A program made the translations under genes and the position numbers. From an uncultured Bacteroidales bacterium (GTDB taxonomy: Bacteria; Bacteroidota; Bacteroidia; Bacteroidales; UBA932), in contig CALVDG010000005.1 in assembly GCA_944326255.1 (NCBI GenBank), forward strand, positions 38,458 through 102,457: a DNA stretch of 64,000 bases. The letters run 5' to 3'. The notes beneath the pieces are model-generated. The model had not been told where the DNA came from. It did not search any database and saw only the letters and a program-made list of their open reading frames with translations. Shown piece by piece: positions 1 to 8,771 of the stretch (position 1 is the stretch's first letter; each line of letters begins with the position of its first letter).

Positions 1-210
1 GCCGACCAGCATACTCAGGCTGTTTGCGGCCTGAACGGAACTGCTTGTCCGGTTTGTTACCTGTATCTCAAATGTCTTTGTGCCGATAGTCAGGATTGAC
101 TCGTCGGGAAGAAGTCCGCTTCCCAGGGTGCGGTCGTTCTCCACGCATGCTGCGGCCGTGAAAAGTGCGGTCAAAACGCATAGCGCGGCCGTCAGTGTCT
201 TATTTGGCAT
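1..210 (-). CDS. DUF4270-like lipoprotein, N-terminal part only
   Basis: The reading frame starts at ATG 208-210 and runs off the left edge, so only the first 70 residues are visible. It opens with a lipoprotein signal (hydrophobic stretch, then AAAC with the Cys near residue 22) and continues with NDRTLGSGLLPDES, typical of DUF4270 proteins of Bacteroidota. Such genes commonly follow the short glycogen/starch synthase gene, as here; the two overlap by 11 bp on the same strand, suggesting coupled translation. Function is unknown; an envelope lipoprotein is all that can be claimed. The family call rests on the short N-terminus and gene order. Confidence 0.7.
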   Translation of the reverse strand, partial: MPNKTLTAALCVLTALFTAAACVENDRTLGSGLLPDESILTIGTKTFEIQVTNRTSSSVQAANSLSMLVG

Positions 211-1033
211 CTTGTTCCAGTAATTTGTCGTAAAATTCATTGTACGTCTGTATGTAGGTGCCGTCAGGATGTTCTATGGGGAAGTACGGAAGAATCGGTA
301 TCTTACGGTTTTGGGCAAACTCGATGAGCTCCTGTCTTATGTTTTCTGCCCCAAGTATGACGGCATCAGCATATTGTATGGCAAGTTTTGCAAGATTTAT
401 GCCATCGGGAGCCTTGAATGAGTCCAGATCCTTGGACTTTATACCGGAGACGGGAATTTTGACTTTCATATCCGCATTAAACCCGCAGTCCATGTATTCA
501 TCGTAAAGCGAGAGGACAACTTTCGCGTCTGAGAATATAGGGTCGTTCTTGAAAGCTCTTTTCAGATACAGCGGAACCAGATGCGATATCCAGCCGGAGC
601 AGTGTACTATATCCGGTTTCCAGCGGAGTTTCTTGACAGTCTCGAGTATGCCCCTCGCAAAGAAGATGGCCCTTTCGTCATTATCCTCCAGAAAGTTGCC
701 CTCAGCATCCTCGTATACTGACTTTTTGTGGAAATAGTCGTCATTGTCGATAAAGTAAATCTGCATTCTGGCAGAGGAAATGGAAGCGACTTTTATTACC
801 AACGGCCGGTCTATGTCGTTGATGACCATATTCATCCCGGAGAGTCTGATTACCTCATGCAGTTGGTTGCGTCTTTCGTTGATGCATCCGTAGCGGGGCA
901 TGAATGTCCGTATCTCCTTGCCGGACTCCTGTATGCCCTGAGGAAGATACCTGCCTACAATTGAGATGGTGCTTTCGGGCAGGTACGGATAAATCTCAGA
1001 ATTTACGAATAAAACTCTTTTGGGATCTTTCAT
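200..1033 (-). CDS. short glycogen/starch synthase-like protein
   Basis: This 277-residue protein begins KRVLFVNSEIYPYLPES, the N-terminal Rossmann strand and donor-loop region of GT5 glycogen/starch synthases, and continues with DIVHCSGWISHLVPLYLK, matching the conserved region after the first subdomain. It stops where the second GT-B (nucleotide-sugar) domain should begin, so it is about half the usual 470 residues. This short form is a regular Bacteroidota family, not a visible truncation. Whether it is catalytic alone is doubtful. It is transcribed away from ftsX and overlaps the downstream DUF4270 gene. Confidence 0.8.
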   Translation of the reverse strand: MKDPKRVLFVNSEIYPYLPESTISIVGRYLPQGIQESGKEIRTFMPRYGCINERRNQLHEVIRLSGMNMVINDIDRPLVIKVASISSARMQIYFIDNDDYFHKKSVYEDAEGNFLEDNDERAIFFARGILETVKKLRWKPDIVHCSGWISHLVPLYLKRAFKNDPIFSDAKVVLSLYDEYMDCGFNADMKVKIPVSGIKSKDLDSFKAPDGINLAKLAIQYADAVILGAENIRQELIEFAQNRKIPILPYFPIEHPDGTYIQTYNEFYDKLLEQDAK

Positions 1034-1091
1034 TGCAGATTCTTTTTTGCAAATATAATAATAAAAAATCTAAATTAATTATCTTTTTATT

Positions 1092-1099
1092 TATCTTTG
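1092..1099 (+). promoter_or_regulatory. -7 element (TATCTTTG) before ftsX
   Basis: TATCTTTG fits TAnnTTTG and lies 24 bp before the ftsX ATG. No clear TTTG occurs at the -33 spacing, so the assignment rests on the -7 box and the AT-rich divergent intergenic context. Confidence 0.5.
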
Positions 1100-1122
1100 A
1101 GGGATTTATCTAGTGTTAGCAG

Positions 1123-2001
1123 ATGGCAAAAAGTGAGAGTAATATCCTGTACAGAAGACTGTTGAGGTCTTATTTCTCATCTGTGATCAGTATCAGTCTG
1201 GTGCTGTTCCTGGTAGGAATGACCGGTGTGCTCATTGTCAATGCAAAGTCGGTGTCGAACTATTTTAAGGAGAATATCACTGTCTCTGCAGTACTGAGTG
1301 TGGAGGCGGACGAGGCGGATGCTTCGGCCATGGCTGACAGGCTCGAAAATACCCCTTACGTCAAGGATATACGGATCATCACAAAGGAAGAAGGTGTGGA
1401 GGAGATGAAGAAAATACTGGGAGATGACTTCCTGGATGTGTTTGAAGTCAATCCGATACCGGTCTCACTGGAACTGCAGGTGGCTGCGGACTATATCTCC
1501 ACTGACAGCCTGAGCGTCATAGAGGAGGCCCTGTATGAGTATCCTGCTGTGCACGAGGTCGTGTACCAGCAGTCATTGGTGGAGATTCTCAATGCCAACA
1601 TTGAGCGGATAGGTGTAGTTGCCGGAGTGCTTGTGCTGCTGCTGCTTTTCATATCAGTGGTTCTGATCAACAATACTGTGCGGCTCAATGTTTACTCAAA
1701 GCGCTTTACTATTCACACCATGAGACTGGTCGGTGCAACCAAAGGATTTATAACAAGGCCGTTTGTCGGACAGGCCTTTTTTCAGGGCCTGATTGCAGGT
1801 GCTGTGGCGGATGTGCTTATCCTGGGAGCATTGTACCTTATAAGAAATGAGTTCTATCAGCTGTTTTCACTGATAGACGCTATGCTGTTGGGCCTTGTCA
1901 TGATTGCTGTTATTGTCCTGGGCGTGTTGCTGTGCATGGTGTCCACTTCGGCAGGAGTGCGAAGTCTCATATCATTGACTAAGAATGAATTGTACTATTA
2001 A
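1123..2001 (+). CDS. ftsX: cell division permease FtsX
   Basis: FtsX pairs with the FtsE ATPase at the division site and controls periplasmic peptidoglycan hydrolases. The 292-residue protein has the family topology: one membrane segment near residues 21-40, an extracytoplasmic domain of about 120 residues, then three segments near 163-183, 218-241 and 255-280. RLVGATKGFITRPF between segments 2 and 3 is the conserved FtsX loop. The following DUF3098 and uppP genes are its usual companions in Bacteroidota. No ftsE is present here; in this phylum it is often elsewhere. Confidence 0.9.
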   Translation: MAKSESNILYRRLLRSYFSSVISISLVLFLVGMTGVLIVNAKSVSNYFKENITVSAVLSVEADEADASAMADRLENTPYVKDIRIITKEEGVEEMKKILGDDFLDVFEVNPIPVSLELQVAADYISTDSLSVIEEALYEYPAVHEVVYQQSLVEILNANIERIGVVAGVLVLLLLFISVVLINNTVRLNVYSKRFTIHTMRLVGATKGFITRPFVGQAFFQGLIAGAVADVLILGALYLIRNEFYQLFSLIDAMLLGLVMIAVIVLGVLLCMVSTSAGVRSLISLTKNELYY

Positions 2002-2006
2002 TTTAT

Positions 2007-2252
2007 ATGGAAATGGATAAGTTTGCTATTCCCAAAGAGAATATCCTGTATCTGATTGTAGGTTTCGCTGTGATGCTGGCCGGCTATCTCCTGCTGCTCG
2101 GAGGCGGTGCTGACAGTCCTGAGGTATTCAACTACGCGCTTTTCAGCTTTACCAGGATGTACATAGCTCCTCTGCTGATACTCATCGGATTTGCGATAGA
2201 GATAGTAGTGCTTTTGAGAAAGAAACCGATTAAACTGTTAAAACGGAAATAG
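2007..2252 (+). CDS. DUF3098 small membrane protein
   Basis: This is an 81-residue protein with two predicted membrane helices (about 13-32 and 50-70) and a basic C-terminal tail (KKPIKLLKRK), so both ends probably face the cytoplasm. The motif FAIPKENILYLIVGFAVMLAGY and its position 5 bp after ftsX identify DUF3098, a short family conserved between ftsX and uppP in Bacteroidota. Its role is unknown; context suggests cell division or envelope assembly. Confidence 0.85.
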   Translation: MEMDKFAIPKENILYLIVGFAVMLAGYLLLLGGGADSPEVFNYALFSFTRMYIAPLLILIGFAIEIVVLLRKKPIKLLKRK

Positions 2253-2261
2253 CTCAGGGGC

Positions 2262-3089
2262 ATGGAGTGGTTTCAAGCTGTGGTCCTGGGGCTGATTCAG
2301 GGCCTTACGGAGTTCCTGCCTGTGAGCAGCAGCGGTCATCTTACGATATTCAAGGCCATATTCGGAATAGAGGCGGACAACCTCAGTTTCGAGGTGGCTG
2401 TCCATGCCGCCACAGTGCTCAGTACTATCGTTGCTTTCCGCAAGGAGATATGGGACATCATCTGCGGTGTCTTTAAGTTCAGATACAACAGTCAGACTCA
2501 GTATTTCCTGAAGATATGCGTCTCCATGATACCTGTGGCCGTAGTGGGCTTCTTCTTCAAGGATCAGGTGGAGGCTGTCTTCGGCTCGGGACTGTTTGTC
2601 GTCGGCAGTATGCTTCTGCTTACGGCTGTGCTGCTTTTTGTCTCTGAGACATTGTCCAACAGACAGGCCCGTAAGGCTGTATCGGAAGGCCGCGAGGCTG
2701 GAAAGGAGGTGGGATATAAGGAGGCGTTCATCATAGGTCTGTCACAGGCTCTGGCGGTATTGCCCGGTCTCTCCCGTTCCGGCACCACAATCTCTACAGG
2801 CCTGATGCTCGGAGTCAGGAAAAGTTCCATGGCTCAGTTTTCATTTCTTATGGTACTTATACCGATTCTGGGAGAGGCATTTCTGGAACTTGTCGGTGGA
2901 GATTTCTCGGCCGAGGCCTCCGGCATATCCACGCTGTCGCTGCTGCTCGGCACTCTGACGGCCTTTGTCTCCGGTTATATGGCCTGCCGCTGGATGATAC
3001 GTATCGTGCAGAAGGCCCGTCTGCGTTATTTCTCCATATACTGCTGCGTAGCCGCTGCATTCTGCTTCATATTTGAACTGCTCAAGTAA
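2262..3089 (+). CDS. uppP: undecaprenyl-diphosphatase UppP/BacA
   Basis: UppP is an integral membrane phosphatase that recycles undecaprenyl diphosphate for peptidoglycan and surface glycan synthesis; overexpression gives bacitracin resistance. Both family signatures are visible: [14 protein letters not shown] near residues 14-27 and [12 protein letters not shown] in the second half, carrying the active-site Glu, Ser/His and Arg. At 275 residues with about eight hydrophobic segments it has normal length. It starts 9 bp after the DUF3098 gene and is followed 2 bp later by lpxH, so the four genes look like one unit. Confidence 0.93.
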   Translation: MEWFQAVVLGLIQGLTEFLPVSSSGHLTIFKAIFGIEADNLSFEVAVHAATVLSTIVAFRKEIWDIICGVFKFRYNSQTQYFLKICVSMIPVAVVGFFFKDQVEAVFGSGLFVVGSMLLLTAVLLFVSETLSNRQARKAVSEGREAGKEVGYKEAFIIGLSQALAVLPGLSRSGTTISTGLMLGVRKSSMAQFSFLMVLIPILGEAFLELVGGDFSAEASGISTLSLLLGTLTAFVSGYMACRWMIRIVQKARLRYFSIYCCVAAAFCFIFELLK

Positions 3090-3091
3090 GA

Positions 3092-3910
3092 ATGTCCAAG
3101 TCCTATTTTATCTCCGATGTGCATCTGGGTGCGGCTTTCTGTGACAGGAAAGCCTTGGAGCAGAGATTTGTGGCTTTGCTTGACCGCATAAGGGAAGAGA
3201 AAGCCGATGCTGTCTACCTGCTCGGGGATATCTTCGACTTCTGGTACGAATACAGATACGTTATCCCACGCGGACATACCAGGGCTCTCGGTGCCTTGGC
3301 CCGGCTCAGTGACAGTGGAGTCAAGGTGTATTTTTTCAGAGGCAACCACGATGTCTGGGTGTATAATTATTTCGAGCGGGAACTGGGGATGACTGTGCTG
3401 AGACAGCCGTATGTGGCGGAGATAGACGGAAAGTTGTGCTGTCTCGGACACGGTGACGGCCTGGGTCGTACCGACACTATGTTCCGGCTGATACGCTGGG
3501 CTTTTCACAACCGCGCACTCCAGGTCATGTTCAGTGCCCTGCATCCGAGATGGGCTTTCGGTCTGGGCTATGCCTGGGCCGGTCATTCCAGAAAGATGAA
3601 GAATGCTCCGGACAATGCCGGCCGTTATGTGTTCAGAGGAGCGGACGAGCCGTTGTATCATTTTGCGGATGCCTTCGGAAAGAAGTATAGGGAGACTCAC
3701 GGAGGGGCCGGTGTGGATTATTATATTTTCGGGCATTACCATACACCGGGCACCGTGGAGATTCCGTCAGGAGGTCAGATGCATATTCTGGGCTGCTGGG
3801 TGGATGGCGGTGAATACGCTGTGTTAGAGAACGGCAGCCTGAGCATTATTTCTGCGGTATGTCCAGACGGGAGCGCACGACCGGTTCCGGCGGATTCTTC
3901 CCGAAGATAG
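3092..3910 (+). CDS. lpxH: UDP-2,3-diacylglucosamine diphosphatase (LpxH type)
   Basis: This calcineurin-like phosphoesterase would convert UDP-2,3-diacylglucosamine to lipid X in lipid A synthesis. The metal-binding blocks appear in order: DVHLG, GDIFDFW, GNHD, GHGDGLG and GHYHTP. The 272 residues match the long Bacteroidota form. The last 65 bp overlap the convergent DUF4294 gene on the opposite strand, so the C-terminal tail (after about residue 250) is coded in overlapping DNA. The tail is rich in Pro, Ser and Arg and probably not part of the fold. Confidence 0.9.
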   Translation: MSKSYFISDVHLGAAFCDRKALEQRFVALLDRIREEKADAVYLLGDIFDFWYEYRYVIPRGHTRALGALARLSDSGVKVYFFRGNHDVWVYNYFERELGMTVLRQPYVAEIDGKLCCLGHGDGLGRTDTMFRLIRWAFHNRALQVMFSALHPRWAFGLGYAWAGHSRKMKNAPDNAGRYVFRGADEPLYHFADAFGKKYRETHGGAGVDYYIFGHYHTPGTVEIPSGGQMHILGCWVDGGEYAVLENGSLSIISAVCPDGSARPVPADSSRR

Positions 3911-4511
3911 ACCTGTAGGTCTTGTTGAACTCACCTTTATTATATAGAGTGACCAGTTCTTCGGTCTGTTTGTCCTCGCCGTCGGGGTCGTATGGCTTTT
4001 TCATATCCGAGCCGAAGAGTCTGGCTATGCCCTGCCAGAATCCGGCTGCGGCCTTTCCCTTGTAGTCCTTTATTATCTCGTAGGGAGTGATGCCGGTCTG
4101 CCGGTCTATCAGTCTCAGCAGCAGTTTCCCCTGGCTGATGGTCAGGTTTTTCAGAGGTTTCTCGAATGTGTCGAACAGTTCTTTCTGCAGGATGTTGATG
4201 TACCGGTTCTTCTGCCGTTTGTTGAATCCTTCGACGGCTATGGTGGAGTCCGCATCCCGGAGTTTCTCCTCGGCCAGCAGGGCATAGGGGTAGGCTTTGG
4301 CAAAATTGTGTACCAGGCGGTAGTATTTTCTCCAGGACTTGCCTTTCCTTTTGGCCGTCTTGTATATCGGCTCCAGACTGTCCAGATAGACTGTGTCTCC
4401 GTTCTTGTCCACTATATATTGCATAAGCATCCCGTCCTCATCCCGGTTTTGTGACCGGAGCTGCGGTACTGTCATCAGCAGAACCAAGATGATGAGGACG
4501 GGACGCTTCAT
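3846..4511 (-). CDS. DUF4294 periplasmic protein
   Basis: A 221-residue protein with a signal peptide (MKRPVLIILVLLMTVPQLRS, cleavage near SQ). The core GDTVYLDSLEPIYK and RKYYRLVHNFAKAYPYA identify DUF4294, a Bacteroidota family of unknown function. It lies 18 bp downstream of the NagB/LmbE-like gene on the same strand, with no promoter in the gap, so it is probably cotranscribed. Its 3' end overlaps lpxH. Confidence 0.85.
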   Translation of the reverse strand: MKRPVLIILVLLMTVPQLRSQNRDEDGMLMQYIVDKNGDTVYLDSLEPIYKTAKRKGKSWRKYYRLVHNFAKAYPYALLAEEKLRDADSTIAVEGFNKRQKNRYINILQKELFDTFEKPLKNLTISQGKLLLRLIDRQTGITPYEIIKDYKGKAAAGFWQGIARLFGSDMKKPYDPDGEDKQTEELVTLYNKGEFNKTYRSIFGKNPPEPVVRSRLDIPQK

Positions 4512-4529
4512 TGCGGTGATACGGAATGT

Positions 4530-6845
4530 CTAGATGCTGGTCATGGACTTCTGGAGCTCACGGGCTGACTGGAGGAATTCCTCCACGTTCATCTCCTTGA
4601 AGAAGAGCAGACCGTGTGTGGTCCTGAGTCTCGGGCTGGGGTTCTGGTAGAAGAAAGGCTTGCCGAGGACTCTCTGTACCTTGGACAGTTGGTCCACCCA
4701 GATGATCTTGGCCAGGTCGCTGAACTTACCGTCGAGCATGTAGCTGGGGAAGTCGGCATGTACCTGGGAAGCGTAGCAGTTGCAGAAGGCATTGTCAAAC
4801 ACGCTCATCGCGTTGAGCGATACAGGAACGATGTGAGTGGCCTCAGAAGGCAGGAACCGGTACCATACGTTGCGGTATCCCCAGATCTTGAGATTGCTCA
4901 GGTCGGCCTCCTTGCCCCATTCGCGGATGGCTTCCGCTATGGCCTGCAGCACTTTGTAGTGGGTGTCCGGGCCGCTGCCCTCAGGATCGAATGCGATGCT
5001 GATTATCGTAGGCTTGATAGTCCGCAGCTCATTCAGTATCGGGACTACGTCGCGTTCCTTGTTGGGCTGCTCAGTGAAGATGTCTCCGGTGTAGAATCCG
5101 AGTCTGAGATGATGTACGTTCTCGTTTTTGATACCGAAGAATCCCCAGACAAGCTCCTCCTCGAACTCGCGGATCATGCCTTTGAGCAGTCTTATGTCGG
5201 CTGACATCTTCTGTCCGTCATAACTTCTCCTGGTCTCGTCGATTACGTCCAGGATCTTCCTGCGCAGCTCTTCCTGATTCTTCACTCCATATATCTCGAT
5301 GAAGTCCCTTACCAGTCTGTGCGCCCTGCCTCTCTTGCGCTCCTCCGCATTGCCGGAGGCTACGTTGATGAGGGAATGGTAGATGTCCTTCTCGCGTTTC
5401 TCTTTCCAGCCGTGTTCGAAGAAGTCGGGGTACCGGGTCATCTCGATGCGGCCCTCGTCCAGGAATCTGAGCGTCTCTTCGAGCGCGTTGATGAGGAACT
5501 TGTTGGTTACTGCATTGAAACCCGAGGTCATGATTGAGAAATGCGACTCGTTGGTCTCGTTTCTGGATACCCTGTGGATGTGCGGCAGCAGACCCAGCAG
5601 GATGTCGTCGTGATGCGGGCCGGTGTAGTAGAAGACCTGATTGCTCCAGGTCGATGTTCCTCGGGCTATCTTTTTGGTCATGGAGTCGATGACGCTGTCT
5701 ATGGTGTGCTCGTTCAGGTCCGGAATCATGCTGCAGTACTCATCGGCCCTGAGATCTTCGAGGGTGATCTTGTCTCCGTACTTGTTGAGTCTGTTGCAGC
5801 AGTCGATGACGGCCCTGTCGGTCTTCTCCTGGGACCAGGGAGAATCCGCATAGTAATGGTAGACGGATTCGTGCAGCATTGATGCCGCTCCGGTGGTCAG
5901 ATAGAATCTGGCGTTGGGCAGTTTGGCCAGGACGGATGCAGGATATAGGTTGCAGGGGGTCTTTTCCAGTGCGTCGGCTACGACCGGAGCCTTGGCCTCT
6001 CCGGCCGCGAAGATAATCGCTACTGCGTCCGGGTTGTGGGTTATGGTCTCCAGCCCGATGGTTATCACCGGCTTGATCCGGGATATCTCGATACCGCCGA
6101 GATCGCTGGCCGCTGCGGCCTGTGTCTCGTAATTGGTGTGGGTGAGGCGGGTGGTGGAATTGGGGTCGCTGCCGCGTACATTGAAGGCGATGTGCCCGTC
6201 GGGGCCGATGCCTCCCAGGAAGAATCCGATACCTCCCAGGTCCCGTACCTTCTGGTCGTACTCCGAGCACCAGTTGTCGATCATGAAGATGGACCGCTGG
6301 CGGAGCTTTTCGGCAGCTGACTTTGCATCGCGGTAGCGCAGGCTCAGGTCGATGACCCCGTCGGGGAAGATGTCCCTGAAGTTCATGCCGTCGGCCAGGG
6401 GTATCTCGTCGCAGTTGATGAACAGGCCTTTGGATGCGTCCAGACCGAAATCCTCGACGTAATATTTCTGAACGTAGTTGTAGAAACTGTTGTGCTGCTT
6501 CGGATCGATGGGATAGAACTCGTCTATCTGGACGAAATGCAGTCCGCGCAGATCCGGTTTGCGTGTTACGGTAAGTCCGCTTTCGGCGCGCGATGCGGCT
6601 CCTTCCTTCGTGTCCCATTCGGTCAGTATCTTCTTGACCCATGCGATGAAGTATTCCGGAGTCTTGCCCGTAGGCAGGCTTATTACTCCGTCCGGATGCT
6701 CAGATACCCATTCCAAAAAGCGGAATGCAGTAAGTTTACCAAGTTTGGGGAAGTTCTCTACAGTGATATAGGGAACATTGGATTGGAATCTGTGTTTCGC
6801 TGAGCCTATGTAGGCCTTTTCAACGCTTGTAAAATCGGTACACAT
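4530..6845 (-). CDS. NagB-like domain fused to LmbE/PIG-L-like domain
   Basis: The 771-residue protein joins two sugar-enzyme folds. Residues about 30-330 resemble glucosamine-6-phosphate deaminase (SLPTGKTP near 57-63, QIDEFYP near 107, GGIGPDGHIAFN at 211-222). Residues about 400-760 resemble LmbE/PIG-L deacetylases, with TGPHHDDILLG at 408-418 as a version of the zinc motif. Annotation pipelines usually call this form glucosamine-6-phosphate deaminase. The Glu that follows the DGHIAFN motif in E. coli NagB (Glu148) is Val223 here, so classical deamination is uncertain. A role in amino-sugar metabolism is inference. It has its own promoter and heads a pair with DUF4294. Confidence 0.85.
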   Translation of the reverse strand: MCTDFTSVEKAYIGSAKHRFQSNVPYITVENFPKLGKLTAFRFLEWVSEHPDGVISLPTGKTPEYFIAWVKKILTEWDTKEGAASRAESGLTVTRKPDLRGLHFVQIDEFYPIDPKQHNSFYNYVQKYYVEDFGLDASKGLFINCDEIPLADGMNFRDIFPDGVIDLSLRYRDAKSAAEKLRQRSIFMIDNWCSEYDQKVRDLGGIGFFLGGIGPDGHIAFNVRGSDPNSTTRLTHTNYETQAAAASDLGGIEISRIKPVITIGLETITHNPDAVAIIFAAGEAKAPVVADALEKTPCNLYPASVLAKLPNARFYLTTGAASMLHESVYHYYADSPWSQEKTDRAVIDCCNRLNKYGDKITLEDLRADEYCSMIPDLNEHTIDSVIDSMTKKIARGTSTWSNQVFYYTGPHHDDILLGLLPHIHRVSRNETNESHFSIMTSGFNAVTNKFLINALEETLRFLDEGRIEMTRYPDFFEHGWKEKREKDIYHSLINVASGNAEERKRGRAHRLVRDFIEIYGVKNQEELRRKILDVIDETRRSYDGQKMSADIRLLKGMIREFEEELVWGFFGIKNENVHHLRLGFYTGDIFTEQPNKERDVVPILNELRTIKPTIISIAFDPEGSGPDTHYKVLQAIAEAIREWGKEADLSNLKIWGYRNVWYRFLPSEATHIVPVSLNAMSVFDNAFCNCYASQVHADFPSYMLDGKFSDLAKIIWVDQLSKVQRVLGKPFFYQNPSPRLRTTHGLLFFKEMNVEEFLQSARELQKSMTSI

Positions 6846-6869
6846 ATCTCTATATTATTTATGCGGGTA

Positions 6870-6900
6870 CAAAATTAAGAAAGTGTTTTGAGATTTTCAA
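6870..6900 (-). promoter_or_regulatory. promoter of the NagB/LmbE-like gene
   Basis: On the minus strand TTG (6898-6900) is followed after 20 nt by TAATTTTG (6870-6877), a full match to the Bacteroidota -33/-7 arrangement. The ATG lies 25 bp downstream. Confidence 0.75.
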
Positions 6901-7056
6901 TAGAAATCTTATATGGATGCCATAAGTGCGGCCGTGTCCAAAATATGTTTTCTGAAAATGTTCATAATTTTGCAACGCTCTGATGTCCCGTTTATTGACC
7001 TTCAAATTGTCCGGTCGAAAATGTGTGAAATTTTTTCAAGAAAAATATCAAAAAAG

Positions 7057-7087
7057 TTTGGTGTTAGAATAATTTATAATATCTTTG
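7057..7087 (+). promoter_or_regulatory. promoter of the ribosomal protein operon
   Basis: TTTG (7057-7060), 19 nt, TATCTTTG (7080-7087) is a perfect Bacteroidota promoter. It gives a leader of about 60 nt before rplP. The rest of 6901-7156 holds no convincing gene. This promoter shows that transcription really begins at rplP and not in upstream S10 genes. Confidence 0.85.
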
Positions 7088-7155
7088 CAGCCCCGTTTAA
7101 TGGGAGAATTGTATTTATTTGTTTGAAAATAATAGACTTACAAAAAGTATAGACA

Positions 7156-7578
7156 ATGTTACAACCAAAGAAAACCAAGTTCAGAAGGCAGCAGAAGGGC
7201 CGTATGAAAGGTAATGCTCACCGTGGTACAGAGCTTTCTTTCGGATCTTTCGGCATCAAGACCCTTGAGTCCGCATGGCTCACAGGTCAGCAGATAGAGG
7301 CTGCCCGTCAGGCTGTAGTGCGTTACATGAAACGTGAAGGTAAGATTTGGATTCGCGTTTTCCCTGACAAACCTTACACAAAGAAACCTGCTGAGGTACG
7401 TATGGGTAAAGGTAAAGGTAATCCCGAGGGATTCGTTGCCCCCATCACTCCGGGCCGTATGCTCATAGAGGCCGAGGGTGTGCCTTTGGAGGTTGCCAAG
7501 GAGGCTCTCCGTCTGGGCGCACAGAAGCTGCCTGTTACTACCAAGTTCGTGGTACGTAGAGATTATGTAGAACAGTAA
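7156..7578 (+). CDS. rplP: 50S ribosomal protein L16
   Basis: A 140-residue L16, a 50S protein near the peptidyl-transferase centre and tRNA binding sites. It begins [19 protein letters not shown] and contains [24 protein letters not shown] sequence (here [20 protein letters not shown]), the L16 hallmark. It is the first gene of the operon; the genes normally before it (rpsJ to rpsC) are missing, and a divergent gene and a promoter stand there instead. Confidence 0.98.
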   Translation: MLQPKKTKFRRQQKGRMKGNAHRGTELSFGSFGIKTLESAWLTGQQIEAARQAVVRYMKREGKIWIRVFPDKPYTKKPAEVRMGKGKGNPEGFVAPITPGRMLIEAEGVPLEVAKEALRLGAQKLPVTTKFVVRRDYVEQ

Positions 7579-7595
7579 TAAATGGAGGAGAAGAT

Positions 7596-7802
7596 ATGAA
7601 ACCCAAGGAAATCAGAGAAATGTCAATCAAGGACCTGCGCGAGCGCATCGAGACCGAGAAGGCCAACCTCGCACAGATGAAACTCAACCATGCCGTCTCC
7701 CCCATCGAGGATACATCAAAGATCAGAAAGGCCGGAAAGGATATCGCACGTATGCTTACCATCCTGACTGAAAAGGAAAACCAGGCTAAATCAGAAGAGT
7801 AA
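7596..7802 (+). CDS. rpmC: 50S ribosomal protein L29
   Basis: A 68-residue L29, which sits near the exit of the nascent-peptide tunnel. The pattern [18 protein letters not shown] followed by [27 protein letters not shown] is typical. A GGAGG sequence (7584-7588) precedes the ATG by 7 nt, a clear Shine-Dalgarno element that is unusual for Bacteroidota. Confidence 0.97.
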   Translation: MKPKEIREMSIKDLRERIETEKANLAQMKLNHAVSPIEDTSKIRKAGKDIARMLTILTEKENQAKSEE

Positions 7803-7807
7803 TTCGT

Positions 7808-8062
7808 ATGGAAAGAAATTTACGTAAGGAAAGAATCGGTGTGGTGGTGAGCAACAAGATGGACAAGTCGATCGTCGTTGCTGTAAGAGTAAAGGAAAAA
7901 CACCCTGTTTACGGCAAGTTCGTGAACAAGACCACCAAGTTCGTCGCTCACGATGAGAAGAACCAGTGCGACGAGGGCGATACGGTCCGCATCATGGAGA
8001 CCCGTCCCCTGAGTAAGACCAAACGCTGGAGATTAGTAGAAATAGTAGAAAAAGTGAAGTAA
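7808..8062 (+). CDS. rpsQ: 30S ribosomal protein S17
   Basis: An 84-residue S17, an early-assembling 16S rRNA-binding protein. [19 protein letters not shown] and the C-terminal [19 protein letters not shown] are family signatures. It follows rpmC by 5 bp and is followed by rplN after 1 bp, which fits tight coupling within the operon. Confidence 0.98.
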   Translation: MERNLRKERIGVVVSNKMDKSIVVAVRVKEKHPVYGKFVNKTTKFVAHDEKNQCDEGDTVRIMETRPLSKTKRWRLVEIVEKVK

Positions 8063-8063
8063 A

Positions 8064-8429
8064 ATGATACAACAGGAATCACGTTTAATGGTAGCTGACA
8101 ACAGCGGTGCTAAAGAGGTGCTCTGTATCCGTGTTCTCGGAGGTACCCGCCGTCGTTATGCCAGCGTCGGCGACAAGATCGTAGTCGCTGTCAAGAGCGC
8201 AATCCCCGGCGGTGACGCCAAGAAGGGTTCGGTCTCAAAGGCCGTTGTAGTGCGCACCAAGAAAGAGATCCGTCGTCCGGACGGCTCATATATCCGTTTC
8301 GATGACAATGCCTGCGTGCTTTTGAACAATCAGGGTGAGGTCCGCGGCACACGTATCTTCGGCCCTGTTGCCCGCGAGCTCCGCGACAACTACATGAAGA
8401 TTGTCTCTCTTGCACCCGAAGTACTATAA
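8064..8429 (+). CDS. rplN: 50S ribosomal protein L14
   Basis: A 121-residue L14, which contacts 16S rRNA at an intersubunit bridge. [20 protein letters not shown] and [14 protein letters not shown] are diagnostic, and the length is normal. It begins one base after the rpsQ stop codon. Confidence 0.98.
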   Translation: MIQQESRLMVADNSGAKEVLCIRVLGGTRRRYASVGDKIVVAVKSAIPGGDAKKGSVSKAVVVRTKKEIRRPDGSYIRFDDNACVLLNNQGEVRGTRIFGPVARELRDNYMKIVSLAPEVL

Positions 8430-8447
8430 TATATAGGAGGTACAGAC

Positions 8448-8771
8448 ATGAACAGGAAATTACATATCAAGAAAGGCGATATGGTCTATGTGAACGCCGG
8501 CAATGACAAGGGCAAGACCGGAAAGGTTCTCGAGATCATCACCAAGAAAGACCGCGCCATCGTGGAGGGTGTCAACATGGTGAGCAAGCACACCAAGCCC
8601 AATGCAAAGCATCCTCAGGGCGGTATTATCAAACAGGAAGCAGGAATCCATATTTCCAACCTTCAGGTAGTGGATCCCGCCAAGGGAGGCCCCACCAGGA
8701 TCGGCCGCCGTATGGGCGAGAACGGGAAATTGGTCCGTTATGCTAAAAAATCAGGAGAGGAGATCAAGTAA
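8448..8771 (+). CDS. rplX: 50S ribosomal protein L24
   Basis: A 107-residue L24 with the KOW motif near the N-terminus ([20 protein letters not shown]). L24 nucleates 50S assembly. A perfect AGGAGGT (8435-8441) lies 6 nt before the ATG. The last base of its stop codon is the first base of the rplE ATG (TAATG), so the two are probably translationally coupled. Confidence 0.98.
   Translation: MNRKLHIKKGDMVYVNAGNDKGKTGKVLEIITKKDRAIVEGVNMVSKHTKPNAKHPQGGIIKQEAGIHISNLQVVDPAKGGPTRIGRRMGENGKLVRYAKKSGEEIK

Noticed and set aside
6913..7152. 79-codon frame before rplP
   Set aside because: It includes the ribosomal operon promoter and leader and has no recognisable sequence.
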